Shown here one piece after another: positions 5,814-11,960 of a stretch of DNA of 11,960 nucleotides. The number at the start of each line of letters is the position of its first letter. Within the stretch, counting starts at the first letter, position 1. The notes beneath the pieces are model-generated. The model had not been told where the DNA came from. It worked only from the letters and a program-made list of their open reading frames with translations, and did no database searches. This stretch comes from an uncultured bacterium (GTDB taxonomy: Bacteria > Bacteroidota > Bacteroidia > Bacteroidales > Marinifilaceae), in the NCBI GenBank assembly GCA_905216195.1, contig CAJMSX010000077.1, forward strand, positions 1-11,960, given 5' to 3'. The position numbers were made by a program, and so were the translations under genes.

Positions 5814-7409
5814 TTATTGTTTTACGGCCTCCTGCAAGGTTTTATCGATCCGTCCCATCACCGGATATAGTCCGTCGTTATCCAATACATCCCGGGCAAT
5901 ATACGCCTCCAGATTCGCCCGTATAATCTCATACGAAATTTTCATTCCTTTCCGGTCTTTTTTCAACCCTCGTTTAGCGGCATAATCGGCCATATCCTCC
6001 ACCAGATCGAATTGATCCAGATACGCCAGGATTTCTTTGTAGTCTTTCATATTCTTCAATTGGTCCCGGTGCCGGTCCATAAAATAGAAGGTATAATCAT
6101 AAAGCAGATTCGTACGTCTCAGTCCTTCCCAGTATTTGGAATATCCCACCGTATCGGCGGGCACAAATAAATCGGGCATAATACCGCCTCCTCCGTAAAC
6201 GGTCCGCCCTCCCAAGGTCTGGAATTTCAGGTTTTCATCGAAATGGATACTGTCTTTTTGTTCCAGTTCGCCGTGCATAATCCGTTCCAGCAAATCTTCG
6301 TAATATTGTTTCTTGCCTTTATCGTAAGGCCGCTGTATAGACCGTCCCGAAGGAATATAATAACGGGCGATCGTCAACCGTAAAGCGGAGCCGTCCGGAA
6401 GCATCCGTTGTTCCTGTACCAGTCCTTTCCCGAAAGACCGGCGGCCGACAATGGTTCCCCGGTCGTTGTCCTGAATGGCTCCAGCAAATATTTCACTGGC
6501 GGAAGCGCTGTTTTCATTGATCAGGATCACCAAAGGCAAATCTTTATACTTTCCTTTGCCGTTGGAATAATAATCCGTCCGGGGAGCCGCTTTCCCCTGG
6601 GTATATAGAATGAGCTTCTGGGCATCCAGAAATTCGTTGATCATCTTGATCGCTATGGGTAAAATACCGCCTACATTATCCCGCAAATCCACCACCAGCT
6701 TTTTCATCCCTTCTCCTTCCAGTTTTTTCAATGCTTCCATAAATTCATCGTAGGTATTCATCCCGAAGGTCTTTACCCGTACATACCCTGTAGTATCGTT
6801 TACCATATAAGCCACCTCTATGCTTTTTACGGGAATACTATTCCGGGTAATGATTTTTTCCAAAGGCTCTTTTTCACCCCGGCGCACCAGCGTAATTTTC
6901 ACCTCTGTGCCTAAAGGTCCCCGCATCATGTTCATAATCCGCTCGTCATCCATTTTCACCCCGGCAACAAGCGTATCATTCACTTTTATGACCCGGTCGC
7001 CGTCTTCCACCCCCGCTTTTTCCGAAGGCCCGCCGGGCACCACCTTGATAACCGTCACCGTATCCAGGTATTTATAATACTGTATCCCGATTCCGCCGAA
7101 TGTCCCCATCATGTCTTCATTCACGCCTTCCATTTCTTTCGCCGGAATATAGACCGTATGCGGATCGAGGTCCTTAATCATCGTATTGATGGCGCTTTCT
7201 TCTATTTTATTGATATTCACCGAATCCACATACGAATAGTTAATCATATTCCGTACCATATCCAGCTTGCTCCCCTGCATCGGCAAAAACAATTCCTGTT
7301 TATTGCGGATATCGTTCCGGATGAAAAGAGAGTTGATAAACATACCCAACACGATCGCCAATGCCACGATCAGGGGCATCAGGATCATTTTCATACTGTT
7401 ATTATACAT
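5814..7409 (-). CDS. S41 family C-terminal processing protease with PDZ domain
   Basis: The product is 531 aa. An N-terminal membrane anchor (about 8-30) precedes a helical segment with LDPHTVYIP (81-89). A PDZ domain follows at roughly 95-180, with the GIGIQY carboxylate-binding strand and GPSEKAGVEDGD. The S41 core runs about 190-360. The catalytic dyad is Ser303 in NENSASASEI and Lys328 in SFGKGLVQ, with the 25-residue spacing known from Tsp/Prc and CtpA. The C-terminal 170 residues are an extension with no named domain. The enzyme should degrade or trim envelope proteins from their C-termini, facing the periplasm. Start 7409 (ATG) is used; ATGs at residues 6 and 8 would give equally good anchors. 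It is the last gene of the operon, 28 bases after the dCMP deaminase stop. Confidence 0.95.
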   Translation of the reverse strand: MYNNSMKMILMPLIVALAIVLGMFINSLFIRNDIRNKQELFLPMQGSKLDMVRNMINYSYVDSVNINKIEESAINTMIKDLDPHTVYIPAKEMEGVNEDMMGTFGGIGIQYYKYLDTVTVIKVVPGGPSEKAGVEDGDRVIKVNDTLVAGVKMDDERIMNMMRGPLGTEVKITLVRRGEKEPLEKIITRNSIPVKSIEVAYMVNDTTGYVRVKTFGMNTYDEFMEALKKLEGEGMKKLVVDLRDNVGGILPIAIKMINEFLDAQKLILYTQGKAAPRTDYYSNGKGKYKDLPLVILINENSASASEIFAGAIQDNDRGTIVGRRSFGKGLVQEQRMLPDGSALRLTIARYYIPSGRSIQRPYDKGKKQYYEDLLERIMHGELEQKDSIHFDENLKFQTLGGRTVYGGGGIMPDLFVPADTVGYSKYWEGLRRTNLLYDYTFYFMDRHRDQLKNMKDYKEILAYLDQFDLVEDMADYAAKRGLKKDRKGMKISYEIIRANLEAYIARDVLDNDGLYPVMGRIDKTLQEAVKQ

Positions 7410-7437
7410 GGTGTTCGCTTTTAATTTTTATTCCCGT

Positions 7438-7863
7438 TTAAATCTCTACAAAATTTACCTCTATATGCGCTTTCATCAACAAATCGATACCATCGGCACA
7501 ATGGTATTTTTCCGAATATACGACCCGTTTGATACCTGCCTGAATGATCAGTTTAGCGCACTCGATGCAAGGTGAAGCCGTCACATAGAGGGTAGCTCCT
7601 TCACTGCTATTGCTGGATTTAGCCACTTTGGTGATCGCATTCGCCTCGGCATGTAATACATAAGGCTTGGTTCTGTTATTTTCATCTTCGCAGATATTTT
7701 CAAATCCGGAAGGAGTTCCGTTATAACCGTCGGAGATAATCGAATTTCCTTTCACGATCAACGCCCCTACCTTCCGGCGTTCGCAATAGGAATTCTCGGC
7801 CCATATTTTCGCCATACGCAGATAACGCTCGTCCAGTAACCGCCTCTTTGCCCGTTCTTCCAT
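7438..7863 (-). CDS. Deoxycytidylate (dCMP) deaminase
   Basis: The product is 141 aa, a usual size for the family. It converts dCMP to dUMP, feeding dTMP synthesis in the cytoplasm. Zinc ligands and the proton shuttle are all present: His71 and Glu73 in HAEANAI, Cys99 and Cys102 in SPCIEC. The N-terminal part has the family's CERRKVGALIVK and SDGYNGTPSGFEN loop (45-55), which fits dCMP deaminase/ComEB rather than cytidine deaminase or a tRNA deaminase. The ATG at 7863 is 6 bases after the stop of the polyprenyl synthase gene, so the two are cotranscribed. The pairing with a C-terminal processing protease downstream seems to be operon packing and not a shared pathway. Confidence 0.95.
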   Translation of the reverse strand: MEERAKRRLLDERYLRMAKIWAENSYCERRKVGALIVKGNSIISDGYNGTPSGFENICEDENNRTKPYVLHAEANAITKVAKSSNSSEGATLYVTASPCIECAKLIIQAGIKRVVYSEKYHCADGIDLLMKAHIEVNFVEI

Positions 7864-7869
7864 AGCCTG

Positions 7870-8844
7870 CTATTTTCTTCGTTCTCCGATATAATTTATC
7901 ATTTCATAAAAACCTTTCTTTCTTTCTTCGGAAGCTTTCACTTTGGCTAAGGCCTCCCGGCTCATCCCGAGGTAGCGATCGATGGTTTTCTGAACCGCTT
8001 CCGCCACGCCTACGCGGTTGTAAATTTCCGTTACCGATTTAATTTTTTCTCCGGGATCGCACTCTTTACAGTTCATCCAGGCACGTAACGATTTCCGCTC
8101 CTCCTCTCCGGCTACCTCCAATGCTTTGATCAACAGATAGGTTTTCTTATTTTCCAGAATGTCCCCGCCGATCTTTTTCCCGAACTCCTCCACTTTTCCG
8201 TACACATCCAGGTAATCGTCCTGCAATTGAAACACCAATCCCAGGTATCCCCCGAAATCGTACAAAGCGTTATATTCTTCGGCCGGAGCGCCGGCGATCA
8301 GGGCTCCATGCCTCAAGCTTCCGGCAATCAGAACCGAGGTTTTAAGATAAATCATGTGGATATATTCTTCTTCCGATACATCCTCCCGGGTTTCGAATTC
8401 CATATCGTACTGCTGCCCTTTGCAAACGTCCATCGCTACCTGATTAAACCCGTCGATCACTTTCCGCAAATAAGCGTCTTCACAAGTTTCGATATACTTA
8501 TAGGCCGTAATCGCCGCCGCATCCCCGCTGAGGATGGCCACATTGCTGTTCCATTTTTTATGGACCGTCAACCGTCCGCGTCTCAATTCCGCATCGTCCA
8601 TCACATCGTCATGAAGCAGGGTGTAATTGTGAAAAATTTCTATACCTACAGCCGATTTCAAAGCCTTTTCGATATCGTCCCGGTATAAATTATAGGCCAT
8701 AAGGGTAAGAACCGGACGCAATCTTTTGCCCCCGTCTTCCAAAATATATTTTATGGGCTCGAACAAGGAATAAGGCTTCTCGACATATTCCTGTTTTTCA
8801 AATTCCCGCTTGATGATTTCCCGGAGTTCTTTTATGGTATACAT
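7870..8844 (-). CDS. Polyprenyl (isoprenyl) diphosphate synthase
   Basis: The product is 324 aa. It condenses isopentenyl diphosphate onto an allylic diphosphate, making a linear isoprenoid diphosphate for quinone or carrier-lipid synthesis. GGKRLRP at 38-44 binds substrate. The first aspartate-rich motif is D79-D-V-M-D83, with no two-residue insert, which argues against the E. coli IspA-like farnesyl type. The second is D209-D-Y-L-D213, followed by GKKIGGD. Tyr74 is five residues before the first motif and Thr75 four before. An aromatic at -5 alone is known from archaeal geranylgeranyl synthases, but product length cannot be set from this. The ATG at 8844 begins directly at the MYTIKELRE helix. 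It is first in the operon, with a promoter candidate 20 bases upstream. Confidence 0.93.
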   Translation of the reverse strand: MYTIKELREIIKREFEKQEYVEKPYSLFEPIKYILEDGGKRLRPVLTLMAYNLYRDDIEKALKSAVGIEIFHNYTLLHDDVMDDAELRRGRLTVHKKWNSNVAILSGDAAAITAYKYIETCEDAYLRKVIDGFNQVAMDVCKGQQYDMEFETREDVSEEEYIHMIYLKTSVLIAGSLRHGALIAGAPAEEYNALYDFGGYLGLVFQLQDDYLDVYGKVEEFGKKIGGDILENKKTYLLIKALEVAGEEERKSLRAWMNCKECDPGEKIKSVTEIYNRVGVAEAVQKTIDRYLGMSREALAKVKASEERKKGFYEMINYIGERRK

Positions 8845-8864
8845 ATTCTTTTTTTAATAAGGTG

Positions 8865-8895
8865 CTAAATTATAAAAAAGTAAGGTTATACCTAA
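8865..8895 (-). promoter_or_regulatory. Candidate promoter for the polyprenyl synthase operon
   Basis: On the minus strand TTAG (8895-8892), a 19-base spacer and TAATTTAG (8872-8865) resemble the Bacteroidota promoter TTTG-N19..21-TAnnTTTG, with one mismatch in each box. The -7 box ends 20 bases before the start codon at 8844, which would give a very short leader. Spacing is right, the match is imperfect. Confidence 0.4.
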
Positions 8896-9110
8896 CAATC
8901 TATCCGAAATTCTTATCCGGAAACCGGATTCTCCCTTTTTTCTCCGTTTCCCGCCTCCCCGGAAACTTTCCCGGCCTGCATTCGCCGAACCGATTTCCAG
9001 CTGCGTCAATCAGGCCCGCTCGTACGCTTCCGGAAAGGGAAGACCGGAAAAAATCCGCCGGAGGGGTATCCATCCAACGGTTTGGGATCACAGGGGAAAA
9101 ATTCCCGGCT
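8896..9110 (-). other. Noncoding spacer between two minus-strand operons
   Basis: No convincing gene is visible. A 63-codon and an 85-codon open frame cross it on opposite strands, but both are arginine/proline-rich, overlap each other and show no family features. At 9094-9106 a small stem (GGGAA, three-base loop, TTCCC) lies just after the acetyltransferase stop and could be a weak terminator, but no T-run follows it. Confidence 0.5.
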
Positions 9111-9662
9111 TCAGCATGAGCGGATTTCCGTTTTTAAAAGGATCAAGCGGGGCAGTCCTCCGTATTTGAAAACTTTTTTCACGACCCGATACCCGCTTTT
9201 TTCCATATTGTTTTTCGAGTAAATATTGTCGGGATGGATGGTACACATAAAATAGCGGTATCCTTCTGCCGCTAACTCTTGTTCCGCCAAGTCGGTCAGT
9301 TTGCGCTGGATCCCGCATCCGCGATAGAGGGGGTCTACCACAACGGCATCCATATGGACCACTTGTAACAAGTCCGTCTCCGGCAACTCCAGGTCATACC
9401 TCAAATTATCGGAATCGGTTCCCGGACAAGTTATCGCATACAATCCCGCCAGCCGGCAGGTCTTCCTATCTATTGCTTTCCAGATCCTTCCTTTTCCCGT
9501 AGCTAACAATCCGTTCATATAGGCGGCGGCATCGTCCAGAGCGAACCACTCCTTATGCTCCATGTTTTCCCATACCGTTTCTACCAGCCGTAGCAGAGCC
9601 GGTATATCTTCCGAAGTGGCTTTCGGGAATATAAAATTCACTTTACCTTTTTCTTTTATCAA
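9111..9662 (-). CDS. GNAT family N-acetyltransferase, TTG start
   Basis: The product is 183 aa. It should transfer an acetyl group from acetyl-CoA to an amine; the substrate is unknown. Motif A, the CoA pyrophosphate loop, is VVVDPLYRGCGIQRKL (107-122), with R114-G-C-G117 and Gln119 where Gly or Ala is more usual. Motif B is HPDNIYSKNNMEKSGY (143-158), the typical end of a GNAT core. The N-terminal FPKATSEDIPAL (12-23) is where such domains begin. No ATG lies upstream of residue 34 in frame. TTG at 9662 is chosen because it overlaps the stop of the upstream lipoprotein frame as TTGA (9662-9659), a coupled arrangement; GTG at residue 8 is the alternative. If the upstream frame ends early at its internal stops, this coupling is lost and expression of this gene may drop. 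Confidence 0.85.
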   Translation of the reverse strand: MIKEKGKVNFIFPKATSEDIPALLRLVETVWENMEHKEWFALDDAAAYMNGLLATGKGRIWKAIDRKTCRLAGLYAITCPGTDSDNLRYDLELPETDLLQVVHMDAVVVDPLYRGCGIQRKLTDLAEQELAAEGYRYFMCTIHPDNIYSKNNMEKSGYRVVKKVFKYGGLPRLILLKTEIRSC

Positions 9663-10144
9663 TCCTTCTTTCCCTTATTTAAGAAATCCTTCAGGGAGGT
9701 TTCACTCCAGTGGTCTTTCAGAACGGGACGCGCCAAGGGAATTTCCGGCACATGTCTGACCGGCTTCACCTGCTTCACTCCTTTTACTTTTTCAGGGCGG
9801 GTAACGAAAGTATTGATCTCTCCTCTCGCAATCACTTACTTCGCGCCGACTGCATAGTGGCTTCGGTCATACAACACCCCTTCCTAATACCAGCCCAGAA
9901 ATTTACCGTTGAACCCGTAGACCTGCTCTTCCGACTCCAGATAGGCGAGAGGCTCGCCTTCAAAAGTATAGATCGTGGCTTCATCCTCGTAATCGATATA
10001 GGCAATAGGTTCTTTCTCTTGGTTGTACAAGGCGGTTTGTAATTCCGGCTCAGGCTCCTCGTTTTTTTCCTTAGACTCACAGGCAGCACATAAAACGGCA
10101 ATCGAAAAAACGATACAACATAAACTCCTCATTTTCTTACCCAT
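9659..10144 (-). pseudogene. Repeat-containing lipoprotein gene interrupted by two in-frame stops
   Basis: From ATG 10144 the frame gives 86 codons: a lipoprotein signal ending LCAAC (Cys22), an acidic linker, then three repeats of the form x-Y-x-x-x-G-E-P-L-A-Y-L (PIAYID near residue 47, PLAYLE near 64, FNGKFLGWY near 78). It then meets TAG at 9886-9884. The same frame continues with a clear fourth repeat, EGVLYDRSHYAVGAK, then TAA at 9838-9836. A further 58 codons follow, starting VIARGEINTF and including KGVKQVKPVRHVPE and a SLKDFLNKGKK end, to TGA at 9661-9659. No frameshift occurs over 162 codons, and both internal stops are one base from sense codons. I recall intact Bacteroidales proteins of this shape with the same continuous C-terminus. 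It is most simply a recently inactivated gene. A truncated but working lipoprotein of 86 residues, or stop read-through, are alternatives. Confidence 0.8.
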
Positions 10145-10413
10145 AACTTTTTTTTTAACATGACACTACGGATTTCATTTTTCCGGTTAGCCCGGTTTCC
10201 TGAAACATCGGCTTTCCTTCGTTATTTTCAGGGTGCAGAATTACAAACTATTTCTCAAACGACCAAATCCCGATTGTCATTTCTATTTTTAGAGATTCGT
10301 CCGCATTTTTCTATACCTGTCCCAGTATACTCCGGCTTTTAAACGGTTTTCCCTCAACCGGACCGACATGCCTTGAACATCAGGAAAAAGCTTACCTACG
10401 CAAAAGAAGGGAG
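10145..10413 (-). other. Noncoding spacer with a weak hairpin downstream of the tRNA
   Basis: No gene is visible. At 10344-10360 a 5-bp stem (CGGTT/AACCG on the minus strand) is followed by TTTAAAA and could be a weak terminator for the tRNA 54 bases upstream. The promoter of the interrupted lipoprotein gene should lie in the left part. I found only TAGTTTG at 10241-10247 (minus), which has one base too few between TA and TTTG and no -33 box at the right distance. Confidence 0.35.
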
Positions 10414-10488
10414 TGGTAGCCGAGCCGGGAATCGAACCCGAATTTAAAGTTTAGGAAACTTCCGTTCTATCCATTGAACTACTCAGCC
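10414..10488 (-). tRNA. tRNA-Arg, anticodon CCT
   Basis: A complete cloverleaf of 75 nt is read on the minus strand. The acceptor is GGCTGAG paired with CTCGGCT (with a G-U at the end pair), discriminator A and an encoded CCA. The D arm is GTTC/GAAC with an 8-base loop. The anticodon stem GAAGT/ACTTT closes loop TTCCTAA, giving anticodon CCT, which reads the AGG arginine codon. The variable loop is 4 bases, and the T arm has loop TTCGATT. It lies divergent to dtd, with a good promoter 10 bases upstream. Confidence 0.96.
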
Positions 10489-10498
10489 TTGGTGGGCA

Positions 10499-10530
10499 CA
10501 AAAGTAAAGCAAAATCCGTTTAGTTCCAAA
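10499..10530 (-). promoter_or_regulatory. Promoter of tRNA-Arg(CCT), Bacteroidota consensus
   Basis: On the minus strand TTTG (10530-10527), a 20-base spacer and TACTTTTG (10506-10499) match the Bacteroidota primary sigma consensus TTTG-N19..21-TAnnTTTG at every fixed position. The -7 box ends 10 bases before the first tRNA base, so transcription should begin a few bases ahead of the mature 5' end. Confidence 0.8.
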
Positions 10531-10630
10531 TGCTATCCCGAAAAGATTCACAGGCAGCCGGTTCCTGTGGGAATCGGCCGCCGAACCGAAGGTTTTAACC
10601 GTTTTTTCCGGCGATATCCGGGGAAAAACA

Positions 10631-10638
10631 TATCTTTG
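10631..10638 (+). promoter_or_regulatory. -7 box of the dtd promoter
   Basis: TATCTTTG matches TAnnTTTG fully and lies 18 bases before the dtd ATG. The -33 position holds only a T-run (10602-10607) rather than TTTG. It supports the start at 10657 and a very short leader. Confidence 0.55.
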
Positions 10639-10656
10639 TCCCTCAAAATTATTCAT

Positions 10657-11109
10657 ATGAAAGTAGTCATACAACGCGTACTGGAGGCCGGAGTGAAGAT
10701 CGACGGCCGCGTACATGCCTCCATCGGCAAGGGTTTGCTGATTCTGATAGGAATCGGATTTGAAGATACGGAAGAAGATATCGAATGGCTCAGCGGAAAA
10801 ATCTGTAATCTAAGGATTTTCGACGATGAAAACGGCGTCATGAACCGCTCCGTCCGGGAAGCCGGCGGTGAAATTCTGGCCATCAGCCAGTTTACCCTGC
10901 TGGCCCGGGTAAAAAAAGGCAACCGGCCCTCCTACATCGATGCCGCCAAGCCGGAAATATCCGTTCCTTTGTATGAAAAATTCGCCGAAGTATTGAATCA
11001 GGAAATGGCCGGAAAAGTGAAAACGGGAATTTTCGGAGCGGATATGAAAGTTTCCCTGATCAACGACGGGCCTGTCACCATCCTCATGGACTCCAAACAC
11101 CGGATCTAA
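10657..11109 (+). CDS. dtd: D-aminoacyl-tRNA deacylase
   Basis: The product is 150 aa from ATG 10657, the normal length for DTD. It hydrolyses D-amino acids wrongly attached to tRNA, a proofreading step in translation. It begins with MKVVIQRV, the canonical DTD start. The two active-site motifs are intact: S77-Q-F-T-L81, with Thr80 equivalent to the E. coli residue, and the Gly-cisPro motif in NDGPVT (G138-P139). The open frame reaches back to 10474, but that extension would cover the tRNA gene and the promoter region and adds 61 residues foreign to the family, so it is rejected. The gene lies 47 bases before a MazG-like gene, a pairing I recall from other Bacteroidales genomes, where deoC often follows; here it does not. 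Confidence 0.96.
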   Translation: MKVVIQRVLEAGVKIDGRVHASIGKGLLILIGIGFEDTEEDIEWLSGKICNLRIFDDENGVMNRSVREAGGEILAISQFTLLARVKKGNRPSYIDAAKPEISVPLYEKFAEVLNQEMAGKVKTGIFGADMKVSLINDGPVTILMDSKHRI

Positions 11110-11156
11110 CCGGTTAACCGAAATGAAATGAAGTTTTTCCCCCCAACCTATACAGC

Positions 11157-11483
11157 ATGGAAATAGAAGAATTACAAAAACGAGTAGACGAGTGGGTGAA
11201 AACCTATGGTGTACGTTACTTCAACGAGCTGACCAATATGGCCATACTGACGGAAGAAGTAGGCGAACTGGCCCGGGTGATCGCCCGCAAATACGGAGAA
11301 CAATCCTTTAAAGAAGGGGAAAAAGAAAACCTGGCGGACGAAATGGCCGATGTGTTGTGGGTGCTGGTTTGTCTGGCCAATCAAACCGGAGTCGATCTGA
11401 CCGACGCCCTGGAAAAAAATTTTACTAAAAAAACTTCAAGAGATTTAAAAAGACACAAAAACAACCCGAAGATACAGCAGTAG
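11157..11483 (+). CDS. MazG-like nucleotide pyrophosphohydrolase
   Basis: The product is 108 aa, a single MazG domain (all-alpha NTP pyrophosphohydrolase superfamily). It should cleave a nucleoside triphosphate to the monophosphate and pyrophosphate; which nucleotide cannot be read from the sequence. The metal-binding helices are visible: LTEEVGELAR, with E33, E34 and E37, and LADEMADVLW, with E62 and D65, forming the E-x-x-E ... E-x-x-D pattern. The small size suits the house-cleaning MazG-like enzymes rather than two-domain MazG. The ATG at 11157 follows dtd by 47 bases, and no promoter is seen between them, so they are probably cotranscribed. A lysine-rich tail ends the protein. Confidence 0.9.
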   Translation: MEIEELQKRVDEWVKTYGVRYFNELTNMAILTEEVGELARVIARKYGEQSFKEGEKENLADEMADVLWVLVCLANQTGVDLTDALEKNFTKKTSRDLKRHKNNPKIQQ

Positions 11484-11497
11484 TCATTTATTCTTGT

Positions 11498-11505
11498 TAA
11501 ATTTG
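11498..11505 (+). promoter_or_regulatory. -7 box candidate upstream of the exporter gene
   Basis: TAAATTTG matches TAnnTTTG fully. It lies 82 bases before the exporter start and 14 after the MazG stop. No TTTG is found 19-21 bases upstream, so support is partial. Confidence 0.35.
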
Positions 11506-11562
11506 GGCGCCTAAAAAGAAATAAACATAAATTTCAAGCAAGCTTAAACAACGTCTCTTAAA

Positions 11563-11579
11563 ATTTGAAATTTTCAAAT
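11563..11579. promoter_or_regulatory. Perfect 17-base palindrome, possible operator
   Basis: ATTTGAAA-T-TTTCAAAT has 8-base arms around a single central T. It lies 8 bases before the exporter ATG, between the likely start of transcription and the start codon. This is where a repressor such as a TetR- or MarR-type dimer could bind, or where the RNA could fold over the start. In AT-rich spacer some palindromes arise by chance. Confidence 0.4.
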
Positions 11580-11587
11580 CAGCAGGT

Positions 11588-11960
11588 ATGTGGACTAAAA
11601 TAGCGGGGATCATACTTCGCAACCGAATTGCTTTTATCGCCGGAGTTTTAATCGGTACCCTCTTTATGGGGTTTCAGATTAGAAATCTGGAAATGTCCTA
11701 CGAGCAAGCCAGTCTGTTACCCCAGCAAGACAGCGCTTATACCGACTACCTGCAATTTCAGGAGACTTTCGGGCAGGAAGGAAACGTCATGGTTTTCGCA
11801 ATCCAGGATTCCGATTTTTACCAATTGCACAAAATCAATGACTGGATTAAAATGGGGAACCGGATCATGGAACAAAAAGGCGTCAACGCTATGGTATCCA
11901 TTACCCATACGTTCAACCTCCACAAAAATACCGAACTGCAGAAATTCGAAATCCGTCCCA
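11588..11960 (+). CDS. MMPL/RND-superfamily exporter, N-terminal part (3' partial)
   Basis: The frame is open from ATG 11588 to the right edge, 124 codons. Residues about 7-28 form the first transmembrane helix (IAGIILRNRIAFIAGVLIGTLF). QIRNLEMSYEQASLLPQQD follows, then YTDYLQFQETFGQEGNVMVFAI, which is the usual opening of the first periplasmic domain in MMPL/SSD-type RND exporters of Bacteroidota (substrate often lipid or hydrophobic). The family is normally near 750-850 residues, so most lies beyond the window. Substrate is unknown. The gene is separated from mazG by 104 bases that hold a -7 box candidate and a palindrome, so it probably has its own promoter. Confidence 0.85.
   Translation, partial: MWTKIAGIILRNRIAFIAGVLIGTLFMGFQIRNLEMSYEQASLLPQQDSAYTDYLQFQETFGQEGNVMVFAIQDSDFYQLHKINDWIKMGNRIMEQKGVNAMVSITHTFNLHKNTELQKFEIRP

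Noticed and set aside
8862..9119. Overlapping open frames in the spacer upstream of the polyprenyl synthase gene (plus 8862-9119, minus 8900-9091)
   Set aside because: Their composition is dominated by Arg, Pro and Phe, they oppose each other, and one covers the candidate promoter; no family features are visible.
9836..9886. Stop codon reassignment or selenocysteine/pyrrolysine-type recoding as the cause of the internal stops
   Set aside because: TAG and TAA are both involved, other genes here end normally at TAA, TAG or TGA, and no recoding genes or structures are visible; nonsense mutation is simpler.
9832..10101. 89-codon minus-strand open frame
   Set aside because: It is in another frame over the lipoprotein gene, rich in Arg/Ser/Lys with no domain, while the lipoprotein frame has a signal and repeats.
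10160..10342. 60-codon plus-strand open frame in the spacer next to the tRNA
   Set aside because: It is short, Phe/Arg/Ser-rich, has no recognisable feature and reads against the neighbouring operon.
10474..10656. N-terminal extension of the dtd open frame
   Set aside because: It overlaps the tRNA-Arg gene and its promoter, is not DTD-like, and a canonical DTD start with a -7 box just upstream lies at 10657.
1..11960. CRISPR array, prophage or integrase genes
   Set aside because: I saw no regularly spaced direct repeats, no Cas, integrase or phage structural proteins on either strand.

Overview
The window looks like chromosomal DNA of a Bacteroidota member, most likely order Bacteroidales. 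The family mix (carboxypeptidase-regulatory-like secreted proteins, a TolB-like beta-propeller lipoprotein, an NVEALA-like small secreted protein, TlpA-type thioredoxins), start codons without Shine-Dalgarno sequences, and promoters of the Bacteroidota type (TTTG, about 20 bases, TAnnTTTG) all point there. A family-level placement such as Odoribacteraceae is only an impression. Everything rests on reading the sequence; no database search was run.

Bases 1-5712, plus strand, form an envelope/secretion cluster: the 3' end of one secreted protein, a tandem paralogue of it, an 88-aa cysteine-rich exported peptide, a beta-propeller lipoprotein, a thioredoxin-fold lipoprotein, a GTG-started signal peptidase I and a secreted TlpA-type thioredoxin. 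The cysteine-rich peptide carries a degenerate NVEALA motif that reads as an A-x-A signal-peptidase site, followed by a six-cysteine tail. With a peptidase and two CxxC proteins nearby, this is the best candidate in the window for an undescribed system: export, trimming and disulfide handling of a small peptide. That link is inferred from context.

Bases 5728-8895, minus strand, hold a housekeeping operon read from right to left: polyprenyl diphosphate synthase, dCMP deaminase, then a PDZ-containing S41 C-terminal processing protease, ending at a strong hairpin terminator that faces the TlpA gene.

Bases 9111-10144, minus strand, hold a two-gene unit. A repeat-containing lipoprotein gene is interrupted by two in-frame stop codons (TAG and TAA) while its frame is intact for 161 codons. 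It overlaps a GNAT acetyltransferase that starts at TTG, in a 4-base TTGA overlap. Only the first 86 codons show up as a conventional ORF.

Bases 10414-11960 hold tRNA-Arg(CCT) on the minus strand with a textbook Bacteroidota promoter. On the plus strand follow dtd (true start 10657, not the longer upstream extension that would run over the tRNA), a MazG-like pyrophosphohydrolase and the start of an MMPL/RND-type exporter that runs off the window.
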